From contig JBAIAA010000013.1 in NCBI GenBank assembly GCA_037893245.1, forward strand, positions 1,116,001 to 1,180,000: a stretch of DNA of 64,000 nt, given 5' to 3'. The notes under the pieces were generated by a model. It did no database searches. It had not been told where the DNA came from and worked only from the letters and a program-made list of their open reading frames with translations. The position numbers were made by a program, and so were the translations under genes. The DNA comes from Crossaster papposus. Its lineage: Eukaryota > Echinodermata > Asteroidea > Velatida > Solasteridae. Positions 1-10,163 of this stretch are shown one piece after another. Numbering within the stretch: position 1 is the first letter of the stretch; every line of letters starts with the position of its first letter.

Positions 1-354
1 ATACATATTGCGACCGCTAACTTACCGTTGGGATTAAACTCGAAGATAAACTCAAAAATACCCCCAACGCCAACGCCCGCGGGTGACCCAACAACACCAC
101 CACCACCACCAACGCCAACGTCCTCAGTCGTTGACCCACCACCACTAACGCCAACGTCCGCGATCGTTGACCCACCAGCGCCAACGCCCAAAAGCCCGGC
201 TCTGGTAACACCACCAACGCCCACGGTCGAGCCTTCTTTTCCCGAAGAAAACGTTTTAACTAGAGATCCTCACGAGTATGAAAAAACTTTGCTGATTGTC
301 GGTACTTTAGCCATAGCGGGTATAGGATACCTGATGTACGATTCTGGGAGCTAA
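1..354 (+). CDS. Pro/Thr-rich protein with C-terminal membrane segment (5' end outside window)
   Basis: The frame is open from base 1 to the TAA at 352-354, so this is the C-terminal part of a longer gene. The first ATG-free stretch is followed by about 60 residues dominated by Pro, Thr, Ser and Val in repeating PTPT and VDPP-type units. A charged linker (around HEYEKT) and one hydrophobic segment (about residues 88-104 of the downstream part, LLIVGTLAIAGIGYLM) end the protein. It converges with the minus-strand gene at 439-1628 and stops exactly at a perfect palindrome. The architecture resembles small virion or membrane proteins of the virus-like element that follows. No function can be assigned. 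Confidence 0.5.
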   Translation: MHIATANLPLGLNSKINSKIPPTPTPAGDPTTPPPPPTPTSSVVDPPPLTPTSAIVDPPAPTPKSPALVTPPTPTVEPSFPEENVLTRDPHEYEKTLLIVGTLAIAGIGYLMYDSGS

Positions 355-400
355 AAAAAAAGCCTTCTAACAAAATATTTTGTTAGAAGGCTTTTTTTTT
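353..400. terminator. 48-bp perfect palindrome between convergent genes
   Basis: Nine A, a 15-base arm beginning GCCTTCTAAC, its exact complement and nine T form a 24-bp stem with no loop, centred between 376 and 377. It overlaps the stop codon of the plus-strand gene and precedes the end of the minus-strand gene. A symmetric hairpin flanked by A and T runs would act as a 3'-end signal for transcripts from both sides. Hairpin-directed 3' ends are known in some large DNA viruses; that role here is inferred. Confidence 0.6.
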
Positions 401-438
401 AACTTTTAACCGAGGCGCTTTTGTAAATAAACAACAAT

Positions 439-1628
439 TTAAGTTCCGACTCCCACTATAAAGGCCCACACGTGTTCGCCCAACCATCCGACGGTTTTAC
501 TCAATACGTTAAATATTCAACTCGCTATACCGCCTAAAATTCCGGGCAAGGCGTCGAGTAATTTTGAGCCGAATTTAGCGAGCGCGTTTGAAAGTGTTTT
601 AGTTGCGACTGTATCCATTATTTTACGTTATTCGCGTTAGATGGTGGTATCGGAGTAGGCGCGGGCGCGAGCGTTGGCGCGGACGCACTGACAGACAAAA
701 CGCTCTTTACTATCAAACCGATAGCCAAACCAAACGCCGACAAAGTGCTCGCGATGGTCACGCCTTGTTCTCTAAACAACGTTCTAATTTTTTCTCTCAA
801 GGTCGTGTCGCTATCTAAAATCCTCGTAATCGTTTCTTTGATTCTGTTTATCTGACTTCTGAGGTTTTTTTCGTCGGCTTCTAATCTAGCCGATCTTTCG
901 ATTTTTAAGTCTTCTAATTTTTCTCTCATTTCTGCCGTGGAACCGTCGCTCACTGATTCGGCTAATGCTCCTTCGGTCTGGGCTATCTCATCATCGAGTA
1001 TTCTGAGACGCGCTAAATTTAGTTATAAGTTGCCTCTCATCGTTTGAAGAGTTTTGTCTAAACCCGCGATTAGTATAAAACTGGTTTCCTGTTCTTGTTC
1101 TTGGTCTAAAGTTTCGAGAATTTCGCTGAAATCAAGGGCCATTTTCGGAAAATCTTGCATCGGGATAGACTCCGGTTCAATCTGTTGTAATTGTTGTTGT
1201 TGTTCTATACTAAGTGGGTTTCGTTTATAATCTTTAAAACCTAATTGGTTTATAATAAAATCTATACCGTCCCTAGCATTTTTTTCGATAGAACTTAATG
1301 CTAAAAATGTATCTGGTTTGTTTTTTTGCGATAATCTTACTTCTTCGTCATCGGTTTTAAAATATAACGTGTTATCTTTTACTACGAATCTTTCCCATTG
1401 CGGAATTATATCATATTGTCTTTGTCCTTGACGTTCGTAGAAACTTTCGACTCTTTGATTATCAATAAAACGTCTCCCTTGTTCTAAAACACCATCACGA
1501 GCTTGAGCATAGGCTGGATCTAACGCCGTTTCGTTGTCGATGGAGTAATCGTTATTGTCCCCGTCTAGATCGTTGTCTTATGCCGGGGTAAATTCGTCTA
1601 CCGGTTCAAAATCTCCACCTTCAGCCAT
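439..1628 (-). pseudogene. Broken coiled-coil/membrane protein of virus-like element
   Basis: An ATG at 1628 opens a frame kept for about 336 codons, to 618, with two in-frame TAA stops (1578-1580 and 1023-1025). The last part (about 620-439) continues in another frame after a shift near 617 and has a further TGA. The N-terminal region is acidic, and the middle is Gln/Glu-rich and coiled-coil-like (residues about 130-270). A conserved-looking block with TLREKIRTLFREQGVTI precedes a hydrophobic Ala/Gly-rich segment, and the tail has another amphipathic or membrane segment. I recognise this block as typical of a protein family found with cnidarian and other invertebrate virus-like elements; that recognition is from memory. 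It is the longest gene of the left cluster. Confidence 0.55.
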
Positions 1629-1661
1629 TTTATTATAACGAACTAAAGTTTTATGTCGAGT

Positions 1662-1883
1662 TTAATATATTTGGTGGGAGTATATTTTGATTGACCAGCC
1701 ATGTTTTACGTACATCGATGCGCTTATCGCAGCCGTTAGTTTAGCTACATCTTCTACGCTCAACTTGTCGAGATCGGCCGGTTTGATCTTCAACAGTTTT
1801 TTACTAAACATGGTAAATCCCACGCTTAACATAGAGATCACGGCGGCGTGATAGAGATTGTTGGCGATGCTATTAGTATCCAA
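1662..1883 (-). CDS. 73-residue hydrophobic protein of virus-like element
   Basis: The open frame is compact and lies between two other minus-strand genes. The first codon of the conserved-looking N-terminus (xDTNSIANNLYHA) is TTG rather than ATG, so either the start has mutated or an alternative start is used. Residues 12-30 are hydrophobic (VISMLSVGFTMF), followed by a Lys-rich patch, a KPADLDKLSVEDVAKL segment and a second hydrophobic stretch. The pattern suggests a small membrane-associated virion protein. Function is unknown. Confidence 0.45.
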   Translation of the reverse strand: MDTNSIANNLYHAAVISMLSVGFTMFSKKLLKIKPADLDKLSVEDVAKLTAAISASMYVKHGWSIKIYSHQIY

Positions 1884-1905
1884 TTATAATTGCCACAATT
1901 TGTTT

Positions 1906-2222
1906 TTATTTTAATTTTTTGTATTCCATTTTTACAAAATCTGAAGATGGTTGGGGCGGAGAAGAAGGGATTTGGGACGGAGTCCCCCTTGGGCTCTTTT
2001 GGGGAGGCTGTGCTAGTGGTTGTGGTTTTGGTGGTGAGACTCTTTGGCTTCATATATAGAGTCCTCCTAAAACAAGCGCCAACCCGTTATTGACCCAATT
2101 GTTGCGTACGAATAAGAAAGAGTACTCTTCACGTCTATATTTTGCATCTTGGCAATTTGTTCTTTTCTCTTTTTGTTGTGTTCCGCTAATGCCTTGCCTT
2201 GTTTTACTCTACCTGGATTTTT
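1906..2222 (-). pseudogene. Small basic, membrane-anchored, Pro-rich protein (frameshifted)
   Basis: It starts directly after the stop of the upstream minus-strand gene. One frame gives a basic N-terminus with GRVKQGKALAEHNKKRKEQ. The reading then has to change frame near 2075 to continue into a short hydrophobic stretch (LALVLGGLYI), meet a TGA, and go on into a Pro/Gln/Ser-rich tail ending at 1906-1908. No ATG is visible at the expected start. Basic, membrane segment and Pro-rich order suggests a tail-anchored virion protein. Frameshift and stop mark it as decayed. Confidence 0.4.
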
Positions 2223-2225
2223 TGT

Positions 2226-2882
2226 TTAGTCGTCACCGTCTGTACCTTTGGAGTCTTCTTTAACATCGACGAACTTGGGCTCTCTTGTTGACTCATCTTT
2301 TATTATATTGTCAAGAGAATTCTTTTCGTTGATAACTAAATGTTTAGACGTTATCAATAAACCTACTAACGGCGACAACAACATTCCGTAGTTGTAATAA
2401 ACTTCGCAAAGTAAACTAGCTATCGAGCTAGATATAACGGGATCTTCCTCTAGATCTTTGGTGAGCGCGTCTTCCGAGTCTACTCGTAGACTGACACCCA
2501 TGGGTTTGATCATAGGTAGACTCGCGCCTAAAACTCTCGAGTAAATCCCCAGCACGCAGTTACCCAAACTAGTAATATTTTCTTTACCCAACCTTGCCTC
2601 GTAATGGTTGTACATTTTTTCTTGTTTGTTCGCGTCTAGGTTTTCTATATCTCCTTGGCTAAATTATTTACCCAAATACTTTTTCGAATCACCGGCTGAT
2701 ACTACACCCAACAGTCTATTTTTATGTTTTTCCGTTTGCGGATCGTTGTCTAAAGTTTTTAAAGGCTCCATTTTTATAAGACGGTATAATTTTATTTTTA
2801 AAGAAAAATATTTGTAAGATAAAATACACAAGGTCGACGCTATAATAAATTTGAGCAAAAGATCGATCAGCAAAAATAACAT
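2226..2882 (-). pseudogene. 218-codon membrane protein of virus-like element with one in-frame stop
   Basis: ATG at 2882 opens a frame running to the TAA at 2226, broken only by a TAA at 2664-2666 (codon 73). The N-terminal 25 residues form a hydrophobic signal-anchor (FLLIDLLLKFIIASTLCIL). After the stop follow an acidic region and a hydrophobic block around YNYGMLLSPLVGLLITS. The end is very acidic. I do not recognise the family. It sits in the same orientation and spacing as the other minus-strand genes of the cluster. Confidence 0.45.
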
Positions 2883-2905
2883 TTAAATAAACGCGAGATA
2901 AACTA

Positions 2906-3137
2906 ACTGCAACAAATCACAACTAGCTGTTTAACAACTTACAACAAGCTATCCAACAAATTAAAACTAGCTGTTCAACAAATTACAACTAGCTGTCCAA
3001 CAAATTACAACTAGCTGTCCAACAAATTACAACTAGCTATGCAAGTACTTTACAACTAGCTATACAGCAAATCTCAACTAGCTGTTCAACAAATCTCAAC
3101 TAGCTATCTAACAAAACCTCAACAAATCACAACTAGG
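2906..3137. repeat. 22-bp tandem repeat, about 10 copies
   Basis: Degenerate copies of CCAACAAATTACAACTAGCT plus GT are repeated head to tail. The array begins immediately beyond the stop codon of the minus-strand ATPase relic and fills the gap to the next gene. No coding sequence is visible in it. Confidence 0.75.
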
Positions 3138-3712
3138 TTACAACAAATTCCATTTATTCCGAGGATCCGTATATAAAATCAATTTACTATAGCTGGTGTC
3201 TTTGAGATATTGTTTTATGTCTCGCCTTTTATTATCCGGCACCACATCATTTTCGTCGAGGCAATTATCAAAACTGTTTTTGTCTTTGCACTAAAAAATA
3301 GCGACCCATTGAGTCTGTTCGCTATAATCTTTTAAAACGCTGTTATATTTTTGAGTCGATAACCAACAGCTGTGGTTATCGTGTCTACCGCTAAAGGCTA
3401 ATTTATATAACATGCAGCATCCTCCCTTGTGGCCCTTTTGGCCGATTTCATCGCTTGATAAGCGCTGCAGTCGTCGATTAAAAACAAAGTGTGCAAATCT
3501 TTAAATTTCGTTCGATAAAGGTCTATGGCTTCGTTCATGTTCATATTTTCGGCGTCGAGGTCGCACGCGTAAACATAGGGGTCGTTAAAAAACCAAGGCC
3601 TCTCGTGGTACGTTTTGTTGTTTGACAGAGTCGGACATATGATCACCAAGTACAGGGTGGTCAAAAAAAAAACTATACCCAACTTTGGAGGCCATTTTCT
3701 CCTAGATGATAA
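3138..3712 (-). pseudogene. A32/FtsK-HerA-type DNA-packaging ATPase relic
   Basis: A 94-codon frame (3682-3398) contains a CPTLSNNKTY-type strand and a Walker B-like segment LFLIDDCSA. After a frameshift near 3403 the product continues with LAFSGRHDNHSCW, QKYNSVLKD and EQTQWV motifs, passes a TAG at 3291-3293 and ends at TAA 3138-3140. This order matches packaging ATPases of Polinton-like and nucleocytoplasmic-virus-like elements, which drive genome entry into capsids. The N-terminal Walker A portion is missing: the upstream side stops at 3711, where a foldback transposon begins. Homology is judged by eye. Confidence 0.6.
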
Positions 3713-4669
3713 AATATTTTAGTAATTTTGTTTGCATATTATTAAAGCATATATCGTTTGGAGCATTATTGGTGAAAATAGGGAAGATATTACATTAATA
3801 ATTTTTGGAGATATTCCTATTTTTAGCGAGTATGTGTAAAAATGGCTTTTCCACGGGAGCTGTCAATGCATCAACATGTTTGAATATGATATGACACAAT
3901 AATGTAATGACGCGATAGTCCTTTGACAAATGATTTTGCGAGAGCTTCTTTTATTTACACTAAAATGGATAAATAATACTTTTTAATAGATAGGCTTCTG
4001 GTTTTGTTCATTTCAGTTAGTTCAACAAATGATATAATTTCATGTATCTGGAACATCAATAGACAATTGTCATGATTTTGTGCACATAATATCGTCATTG
4101 CATAAGTTAAAGTCTGTTCCTGCGCAAATTCTTTGGCAGTCTAACCAAGTAAGAAAAATGTTTTTGAGATTGAAATCATGAATAAATTCATCTATCTATT
4201 AAAAAGTATTATTTATCCATTTTAGTGTAAATAAAATTCTTCCAAATAGGCACTTTGGGAGACAAATTAGCGATAGTTTTGATTCACTTGGGAGACAGTG
4301 GCACTTAGGGAGACATTTCAGTGTCTCCCTAAGTGTCTAGCTACCCCACAAAACGATATTTGGGAGTTATTTTTGCTCGGAGAAGACAGATTTGGGTCTA
4401 AATAGCATAAATATGAAATTTCGTGGAAAAAGCTCCAGGTAAAAACGGGTTAGGTTACAATAAAGATTGTGCACGACTCTATGGGATTGTCTCCCAAAGT
4501 GCCCATTTGGAGGTATACTAAGACTCAAAAACATTTGTCAAAGGACTATCGCGTCATTACATTATTGTGTCATATCATATTCAAACATGTTGATGCATTG
4601 ACAGCTCCCGTGGAAAAGCCATTTGTACACATACTCGCTAAAAATAGGAATATCTCCAAAAATATTAAT
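3711..4669. mobile_element. Foldback DNA element, left and central part
   Basis: The 222-bp arm at 3711-3932 is the reverse complement of 4532-4669 continued at 11510-11590. The two right-hand pieces are separated by the DIRS-like insertion. Inside lies a second inverted pair (about 3950-3998 and 4193-4238). A short hairpin with 14-bp arms CACTTAGGGAGACA lies near 4301-4340. The repaired element would be about 1.04 kb and shows no coding region. No clear target duplication is visible at its outer ends (AAAATATTTT on both sides). It truncates the ATPase relic. Confidence 0.75.
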
Positions 4670-4910
4670 ACGTTTGAGGCAAATAAAGCTTCAAATAATT
4701 TATCCCCGCGGGACAGTTTGCAAGGCTTTGACGGAACTAGAGTTTGGTCAATTCAGGTCACTCCCCTTGTGGTCGGATTGATTTATGGATATGAACTAGT
4801 TCAGTCTTGGCTTGATACTATAACCTGAATTCGAGCACTCAGCCACCCACTTTCGTTTGAGCAGTCGACCTGTTTGCATGGTTGTAGAAATTTCGTCTTG
4901 CAAAAAATTT
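4670..4910. repeat. Split direct repeat A1 of DIRS-like element
   Basis: It starts ACGTTTGAGG directly after the foldback arm and ends GCAAAAAATTT. A 241-bp copy without visible differences (A2) lies at 10164-10404. A short frame within it (plus strand) is shared by both copies, and I regard it as incidental. Confidence 0.85.
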
Positions 4911-5790
4911 ATTTAATGTTTTCTTGCCGATAAGTTCGCCAAATATTGGCGTAAATATGCCCGTGCCAGGTCGAAGCGATGGGTTGCCTCTGGGCCGGTG
5001 GATGGAGCCAAGCGGCCGCAAGGACGGCCTCGATCGTTCGTCCTCTCGGCAGGATGCTGTGGCCAGTCGACGCGATGCGAGTTCAGTCGAGCCATGGAAT
5101 GCACCGACGGTAGCGGGTACGGTATTGCATACCCGGCCGTTGGATACGGCAGGCCCTGTCAGCAGCGGCGGAGGCCCAATTGTTGCACCATCCACCATCG
5201 GTCGGTCCGGAGGTGACTCGTCCACGACTTTGGAGTCGGGTAAGTCTAGTGTGGCTATTAATGCTGAGGAATCAACCCCTCAACCAATTATTACCACTAG
5301 TGTTCAGTCTATTTGGCCATGCGTCACCAACTGTGACAATATTGCTAAATATAATTGCTGTTTGCGTAACCAACTGTGACAATATTGCTGAATATAATTG
5401 CTGTTTGCGTCACAGACTGTGACAATATTTCTGAATATAATTGCTGTTTGCGTCACTGACTGTGACAATGTTGCTGTTCCCCGACATAAGCTTCGGACGG
5501 GAACAAACTGTGATAATTGCGTAACATTAGTTGAGCAGTGGACATCTGCCATTTTGGTTTTTGCGTTGATATACTGTCTTGTTGCGCCAACCTAGCCAGG
5601 CACGCCAATTGCTCAAATATTGCCGGCGGTCAACAATAACCGTGCAAGGATTTTAATCGCGGGAAATGCCTCCGGCCCAATTCCCCGTTGCTCCACCTGT
5701 CAGGTATTCGGCCACCCAGCAGCCCGCTGTCTAGACAATCGTCAGTCCAGCGGGCCAGGGCAAATACCAGTAAACCTAAGTAATATGTTA
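4911..5790 (+). pseudogene. Gag-like region of DIRS-like element with zinc knuckle
   Basis: A frame from about 4924 encodes a Ser/Gly/Pro-rich, Arg-containing stretch without recognisable domains. It runs into copies of the element's 43-bp repeat (5318-5480). Beyond these, another frame carries a CX2CX4HX4C zinc knuckle at 5689-5730 (CSTCQVFGHPAARC), a nucleic-acid-binding motif typical of Gag proteins. The coding region is therefore interrupted by repeat sequence and is not functional as read. Placement 5' to the reverse transcriptase fits ORF1 of DIRS-like elements. Confidence 0.55.
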
Positions 5791-6245
5791 CCATTCTTGC
5801 GCGTTTACACAGTAGCACTAAAGATGCGCAAATATTGCTGGAAGGCTTCGCCTTTGGCTTTCGACTTAGTTATTTAGGACCTAGCGTTAGTTCCACTGCT
5901 CGTTATTCTCTGTCTGCTCTTCAACACCCAGCTATGTTGCAATTAAAAAATTGATCGCGAGATCGAGTTGGGCCGCGTAGTCGGGCCGTTAGCTATGCGC
6001 CTATTCCTAATTTGCGTTGACAATCACTGCCGCCAATTACACAAGTTTTGATGAAGCTATAGCGATGGTATTCAATTTTGCTCGGGGTGCAGTTATGGCC
6101 AACTCTGATAATAAATCGGCTTTTCGATTACTCCCTGTTCACCCGGATGATTTCGATTTGCTATGGTTTTCCCCTAATGGCCGAATATATTTATGATACA
6201 CGTATGCCGCGCCGATGGGGTGCACCATCTTATGTGTCACTTTTG
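5770..6245 (+). pseudogene. DIRS-type reverse transcriptase remnant
   Basis: Reading across frames gives an ILLEGFAFGFRLSYLGP segment, an EIELGRVVGP segment, SFDEAIAMV and NKSAFRLLPVHPDDFDLLWF. Their order and wording match the N-terminal and motif A regions of DIRS reverse transcriptases. The region contains several stops (for example TGA near 6195) and at least two frame changes. Motifs beyond A, including the catalytic YADD-type box, and RNase H are absent: the 43-bp array begins about 100 bp later. Confidence 0.6.
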
Positions 6246-6347
6246 AATGTTTTACTTAGCACTTTCATTGCGTACTGCACTCGTAAGGTGGCTAACTCCG
6301 AACACATTGTGCATTAGCTTGATGATTTCTAGTTTGTAAGTGCATTA

Positions 6348-8335
6348 TGGTAATTGCAGATCTGTGTCACGAACTTCATCATTGCTAAATTTAATTGCTG
6401 TTTGCGTCACAAACTGTGACAATATTGCTGAATATAATTGCCGTTTGCGTCACCAACTGTGACAATATTGCTGAATATAATTGCCGTTTGCGTCACAAAC
6501 TGTGACAATAGTGCTGAATATAATTGCTGTTTGCGTCACCAACTGTGACAATATTGCTAAATACAATTGCTGTTTGCGTCACCACATGTGACCATGCATG
6601 TATTGCTGAATTTAATTGCTGTTTGCGTCACCAACTGTGACAATATTGCTGTATATAATCGCTGTTTGCGTCACCAACTGTGACAATATTGCTGAATATG
6701 ATTGCTGTTTCCGTCACCAACTGTGACAATATTGCTGAATATGATTGCTGTTTGCGTCACAACCTGTGACAATGTTGCTGAATATAATTACTGTTTGCGT
6801 CACCAACTGTGACAATATTGCTGAATATGATTGCTGTTTGCGTCACAACCTGTGACAATATTGCTGAATATGATTGCTGTTTGCGTCACAACCTGTGACA
6901 ATATTGCTGAATATGATTGTTCTTTGCGTCACAAACTGTGTCAATGTTGCTGAATATAATTGCTGTTTGCGTCACCAACTGTGACAAGATTGCTGAATAG
7001 AATTGCTGTTTGCGTCACCAACTGTGACAATATTGCTGAATATGATTGCTGTTTGCGTCACAACCTGTGACAATATTGCTGAATATGATTGCTGTTTGCG
7101 TCACAAACTGTGACAATGTTGCTGAATACAATTGCTGTTTGCGTCACCAACGGTGACAATATTGCTGAATATGATTGCTGTTTGCGTCACAACCTGTGAC
7201 AATATTGCTGAATATGATTGCTGTTTGCGTCACAAACTGTGACAATGTTGCTGAATATAATTGCTGTTTGCGTCACCAACTGTGACAAGATTGCTGAATA
7301 TAATTGCTGTTTGCGTCACCAACTGTGACAATATTGCTGAATATCATTGCTGTTTGCGTCACAACCTGTGACAATATTGCTGAATATGATTGCTGTTTGC
7401 GTCACAAACTGTGACAATGTTGCTGAATATAATTGCTGTTTGCGTCACCAACTGTGACAAGATTGCTGAATATAATTGCTGTTTGCGTCACCAACTGTGA
7501 CAATATTGCTGAATATCATTGCTGTTTGCGTCACAACCTGTGACAATATTGCTGAATATGATTGCTGTTTGCGTCACAACATGTGACAATATTGCTGAAT
7601 ATGATTGCTGTTTGCGTCACAAACTGTGACAATGTTGCTGAATACAATTGCTGTTTGCGTCACCAACGGTGACAATATTGCTGAATATGATTGCTGTTTG
7701 CGTCACAACCTGTGACAATATTGCTGAATATGATTGCTGTTTGCGTCACAAACTGTGACAATGTTGCTGAATATAATTGCTGTTTGCGTCACCAACTGTG
7801 ACAAGATTGCTGAATATAATTGCTGTTTGCGTCACCAACTGTGACAAGATTGCTGAATATAATTGCTGTTTGCGTCACCAACGGTGACAATATTGCTGAA
7901 TATGATTGCTGTTTGCGTCACAACCTGTGACAATATTGCTGAATATGATTGCTGTTTGCGTCACAAACTGTGACAATGTTGCTGAATACAATTGCTGTTT
8001 GCGTCACCAACTGTGACAAGATTGCTGAATATGATTGCTGTTTGCGTCACAACCTGTGACAATATTGCTGAATATGATTGCTGTTTGCGTCACAAACTGT
8101 GACAATATTGCTGAATGTAATTGCTGTTTGCGTCACCAACTGTGACAATGTTGCTGAATATAATTACTGTTTGCGTCACCAACTGTGACAATATTGCTGA
8201 ATATAATTGCTGTTTGCGTCACCAACTGTGACAAGATTGCTGAATATAATTTCTGTTTGCGTCACAAACTGTGACAATACTGCTGACTATAATTGCTGTT
8301 TGAGTCACCAACTGTGGCAATATTGCTGATTATCG
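6348..8335. repeat. 43-bp tandem array, about 45 copies, inside DIRS-like element
   Basis: The unit reads ATTGCTGTTTGCGTCAC followed by N5 and GTGACAATATTGCTGAATATA. GTCAC and GTGAC are inverted around five bases in nearly every copy. Variants (CCAAC, AAACT, AACCT, CCAACG) recur in a fixed order between about 7000 and 8100, giving a higher-order period of three to four units. The array starts with the same leader, GTAATTGCAGATCTGTGTCAC, that opens the short array in B1 and B2, so it grew from that module. It occupies the space where the rest of the reverse transcriptase and RNase H should be. Confidence 0.9.
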
Positions 8336-8730
8336 CCCTTGCCCCTCGCACGCGTTTATTATATCAGCGGGCTTTGCGTCTTTTCCAATGGTTTAGTACA
8401 AACCATGGGTTTGATGCTGCTGGGGGCCCTCAGTCCCTGCAGCATCTAGTCTAGTTTTCGCATTCATTAGCCTACTTCCTATGCATCTAGTATTTCTTCG
8501 AAATTGCAATTGCTGAGTTCAGGGTCTTTTGCGAGACGCCCTTTCCCCTCGCACGCGTTTATTATATCAGCGGGCGTTGCGTCTTTTCCAATGGTTTAGT
8601 GCAAACCATGGGTTTGATGCTGCTATATAGGTGCCTCTCCCTGCAGCAGCAAGTTAAGTTTTGCATTCATTGCTTCCTATGTATCTGGTATTTCTTTGAA
8701 GAAATTGCAATTGCTGAGTTACCCCGATGT
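8335..8730. repeat. About 195-bp imperfect tandem duplication
   Basis: The block starting CGCCC(T)TGCCCCTCGCACGCG at about 8335 is repeated from about 8540, with internal changes around the CTGCTGGGGGCC versus CTGCTATATAGG region. Both copies lie just upstream of the recombinase remnant. The sequence is probably former coding sequence, but no long frame survives. Confidence 0.65.
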
Positions 8731-8860
8731 GGGTACAACCAAGTTTGAACGACCACAGTTCACAGCGGTACTTCGTCGTGCACTTGACTTTATAGGGCTT
8801 CATGGTGACAGATTTACAGCCCGTTCATTTTGCATTGACGCGGCGACTGCTGTAATTTAA
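8706..8860 (+). pseudogene. Tyrosine recombinase C-terminal remnant
   Basis: A 51-codon frame encodes FERPQFTAVLRRALDFIGL and RFTARSFCIDAATAVI before a TAA. This aligns by eye with the C-terminal catalytic block of DIRS-type recombinases, where an HSFRIGAATA-like motif supplies the catalytic His and Arg. Here His and Arg positions read Arg and Cys, so the enzyme would be inactive. The protein would cut and join element DNA during integration. Confidence 0.6.
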
Positions 8861-8999
8861 CTACTAATGATGAGTATTAGCACTGATGGGTTCTTAATTT
8901 CTTTATCTTTCCCAAATTGCATGAGCTTTCATCCCTGACAAGCCGACTCTGGGGGTAATTGGCGACGAGTTACTTAATTGGTGCGCCCGAGTTAATTGG

Positions 9000-9195
9000 T
9001 GCGCCCGAGTTGCACGGTCGTCGCCCTGGGGGGGGGAGAGGCTCCACCAGCTGGCCCGCATCAACTGGATTGGACGTCTGGGACTAACGATGGACCAGTA
9101 CCCCGGTTTTCTGCTGGAGGCTTGGTCAGCTGCTGTCGAATTGCCGGACTTTGTAATCATTCAGGTCGGGACCAATGACCTGGTATCACGCTGAT
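9000..9195 (+). pseudogene. SGNH/GDSL-hydrolase-like remnant downstream of recombinase
   Basis: One frame gives LHQLARINWIGRLGL, then LPDFVIIQVGTNDLV. The GTND block is the conserved Asn-containing motif of SGNH hydrolases. Such hydrolase-like domains are known in some Ngaro/DIRS-type elements. The frame breaks upstream at a run of nine or ten G and downstream after the GTND block, so this is a fragment. Confidence 0.45.
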
Positions 9196-9317
9196 GGCTT
9201 CCACCTAACTTAGGCAGGTTGCTCTGCTATTCTGAGCAACCTTTGTCACGCCCCATTCATTCTGAGGCTATTTGGCGGCGGTCATGTTGCGATCCTCCGT
9301 TCGCAAAATGTCCGTTT

Positions 9318-10163
9318 GGCGGAAATTGCATTCCAATAGCGCAAATAGGCCTCAAAGATTGGCCAATAAAACCTTAATTTAAGAGGCTTCAGGGAATTTG
9401 CGGCAAAAGCACTTAACCCTCTTTCTTTGTCGGTTCCAAGATGAAATCGGAACACGGTAGTTGCAGTCCCTATATGTTTACCACATTCGCTGATTGATAT
9501 TTTGATTATTGCATTTCTTACTTATTGCCGACGATAATAATAGCTTAAGGTATTGCTTGTGCTACTTGGCCACTATACGGTATTGATTAATGGTTATATA
9601 TGATATGGTTTGCTTTGATAAAATGTCATAATATTGCTTGCTAATGAATATGGCATCGTATGTGCGGATGATGCTATTTGTATCTGAATTATTTGGATTA
9701 TGGTAATTGCAGATCTGTGTCACAAACTGTGACATCATTGCTAAATTTAATTGCTGTTTGCGTCACAAACTGTGACAATATTGCTGATTATAAATTGCTG
9801 TTTGCGTCACCAACTGTGACAATATTGCTGAATGTAATTGCTGTTTGCGTCACAAACTGTGACAATATTGCTAAATATAAATTGCTGTTTGCGTCACCAA
9901 CTGAGACAATATTGCTGTTCCCCGACATCAGCTTCGGACGGGAACAAACTGTGATAATTGTGTAATATAATATTGCTGTCCTGTGCTACCGCTTCGGGCT
10001 CGGACAAACTGTCTTTACATTGCTTGCATTGCTGTCCCGTGCTATCATAGCTTCAAGCTGGGACAGCGCTTACAACAATAAACGGCTGCTCAGACCTGAC
10101 ACGCAACAAATTATTATGAGTGCTCGATCCTGTATGTCCAGTCTTGTCACATGTGGGGATAAT
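9318..10163. repeat. Split direct repeat B1
   Basis: The 846-bp block starts GGCGGAAATTGCATTCC and ends CACATGTGGGGATAAT. B2 at 10664-11509 has the same length and, by eye, the same sequence. It carries four to five of the element's 43-bp units (about 9717-9910) and then two modules around CCGACATCAGCTTCGGACGG and CTACCGCTTCGGGCTCGG that look like short stem-loops. Confidence 0.9.

Noticed and set aside
439..3712. Alternative genetic code (TAA/TAG read as amino acid) in the virus-like genes
   Set aside because: Stops are few and frameshifts accompany them. In a paralogue one stop replaces Leu, so decay is the simpler reading.
4469..4828. 119-residue ORF spanning the foldback/DIRS junction
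   Set aside because: It crosses the insertion boundary at 4669/4670, so it is a chance fusion.
6348..8335. CRISPR-like array (regular repeats with short variable parts)
   Set aside because: The 43-bp units are contiguous with no unique spacers. The variable positions are recurring variants, and the context is a eukaryotic retrotransposon.
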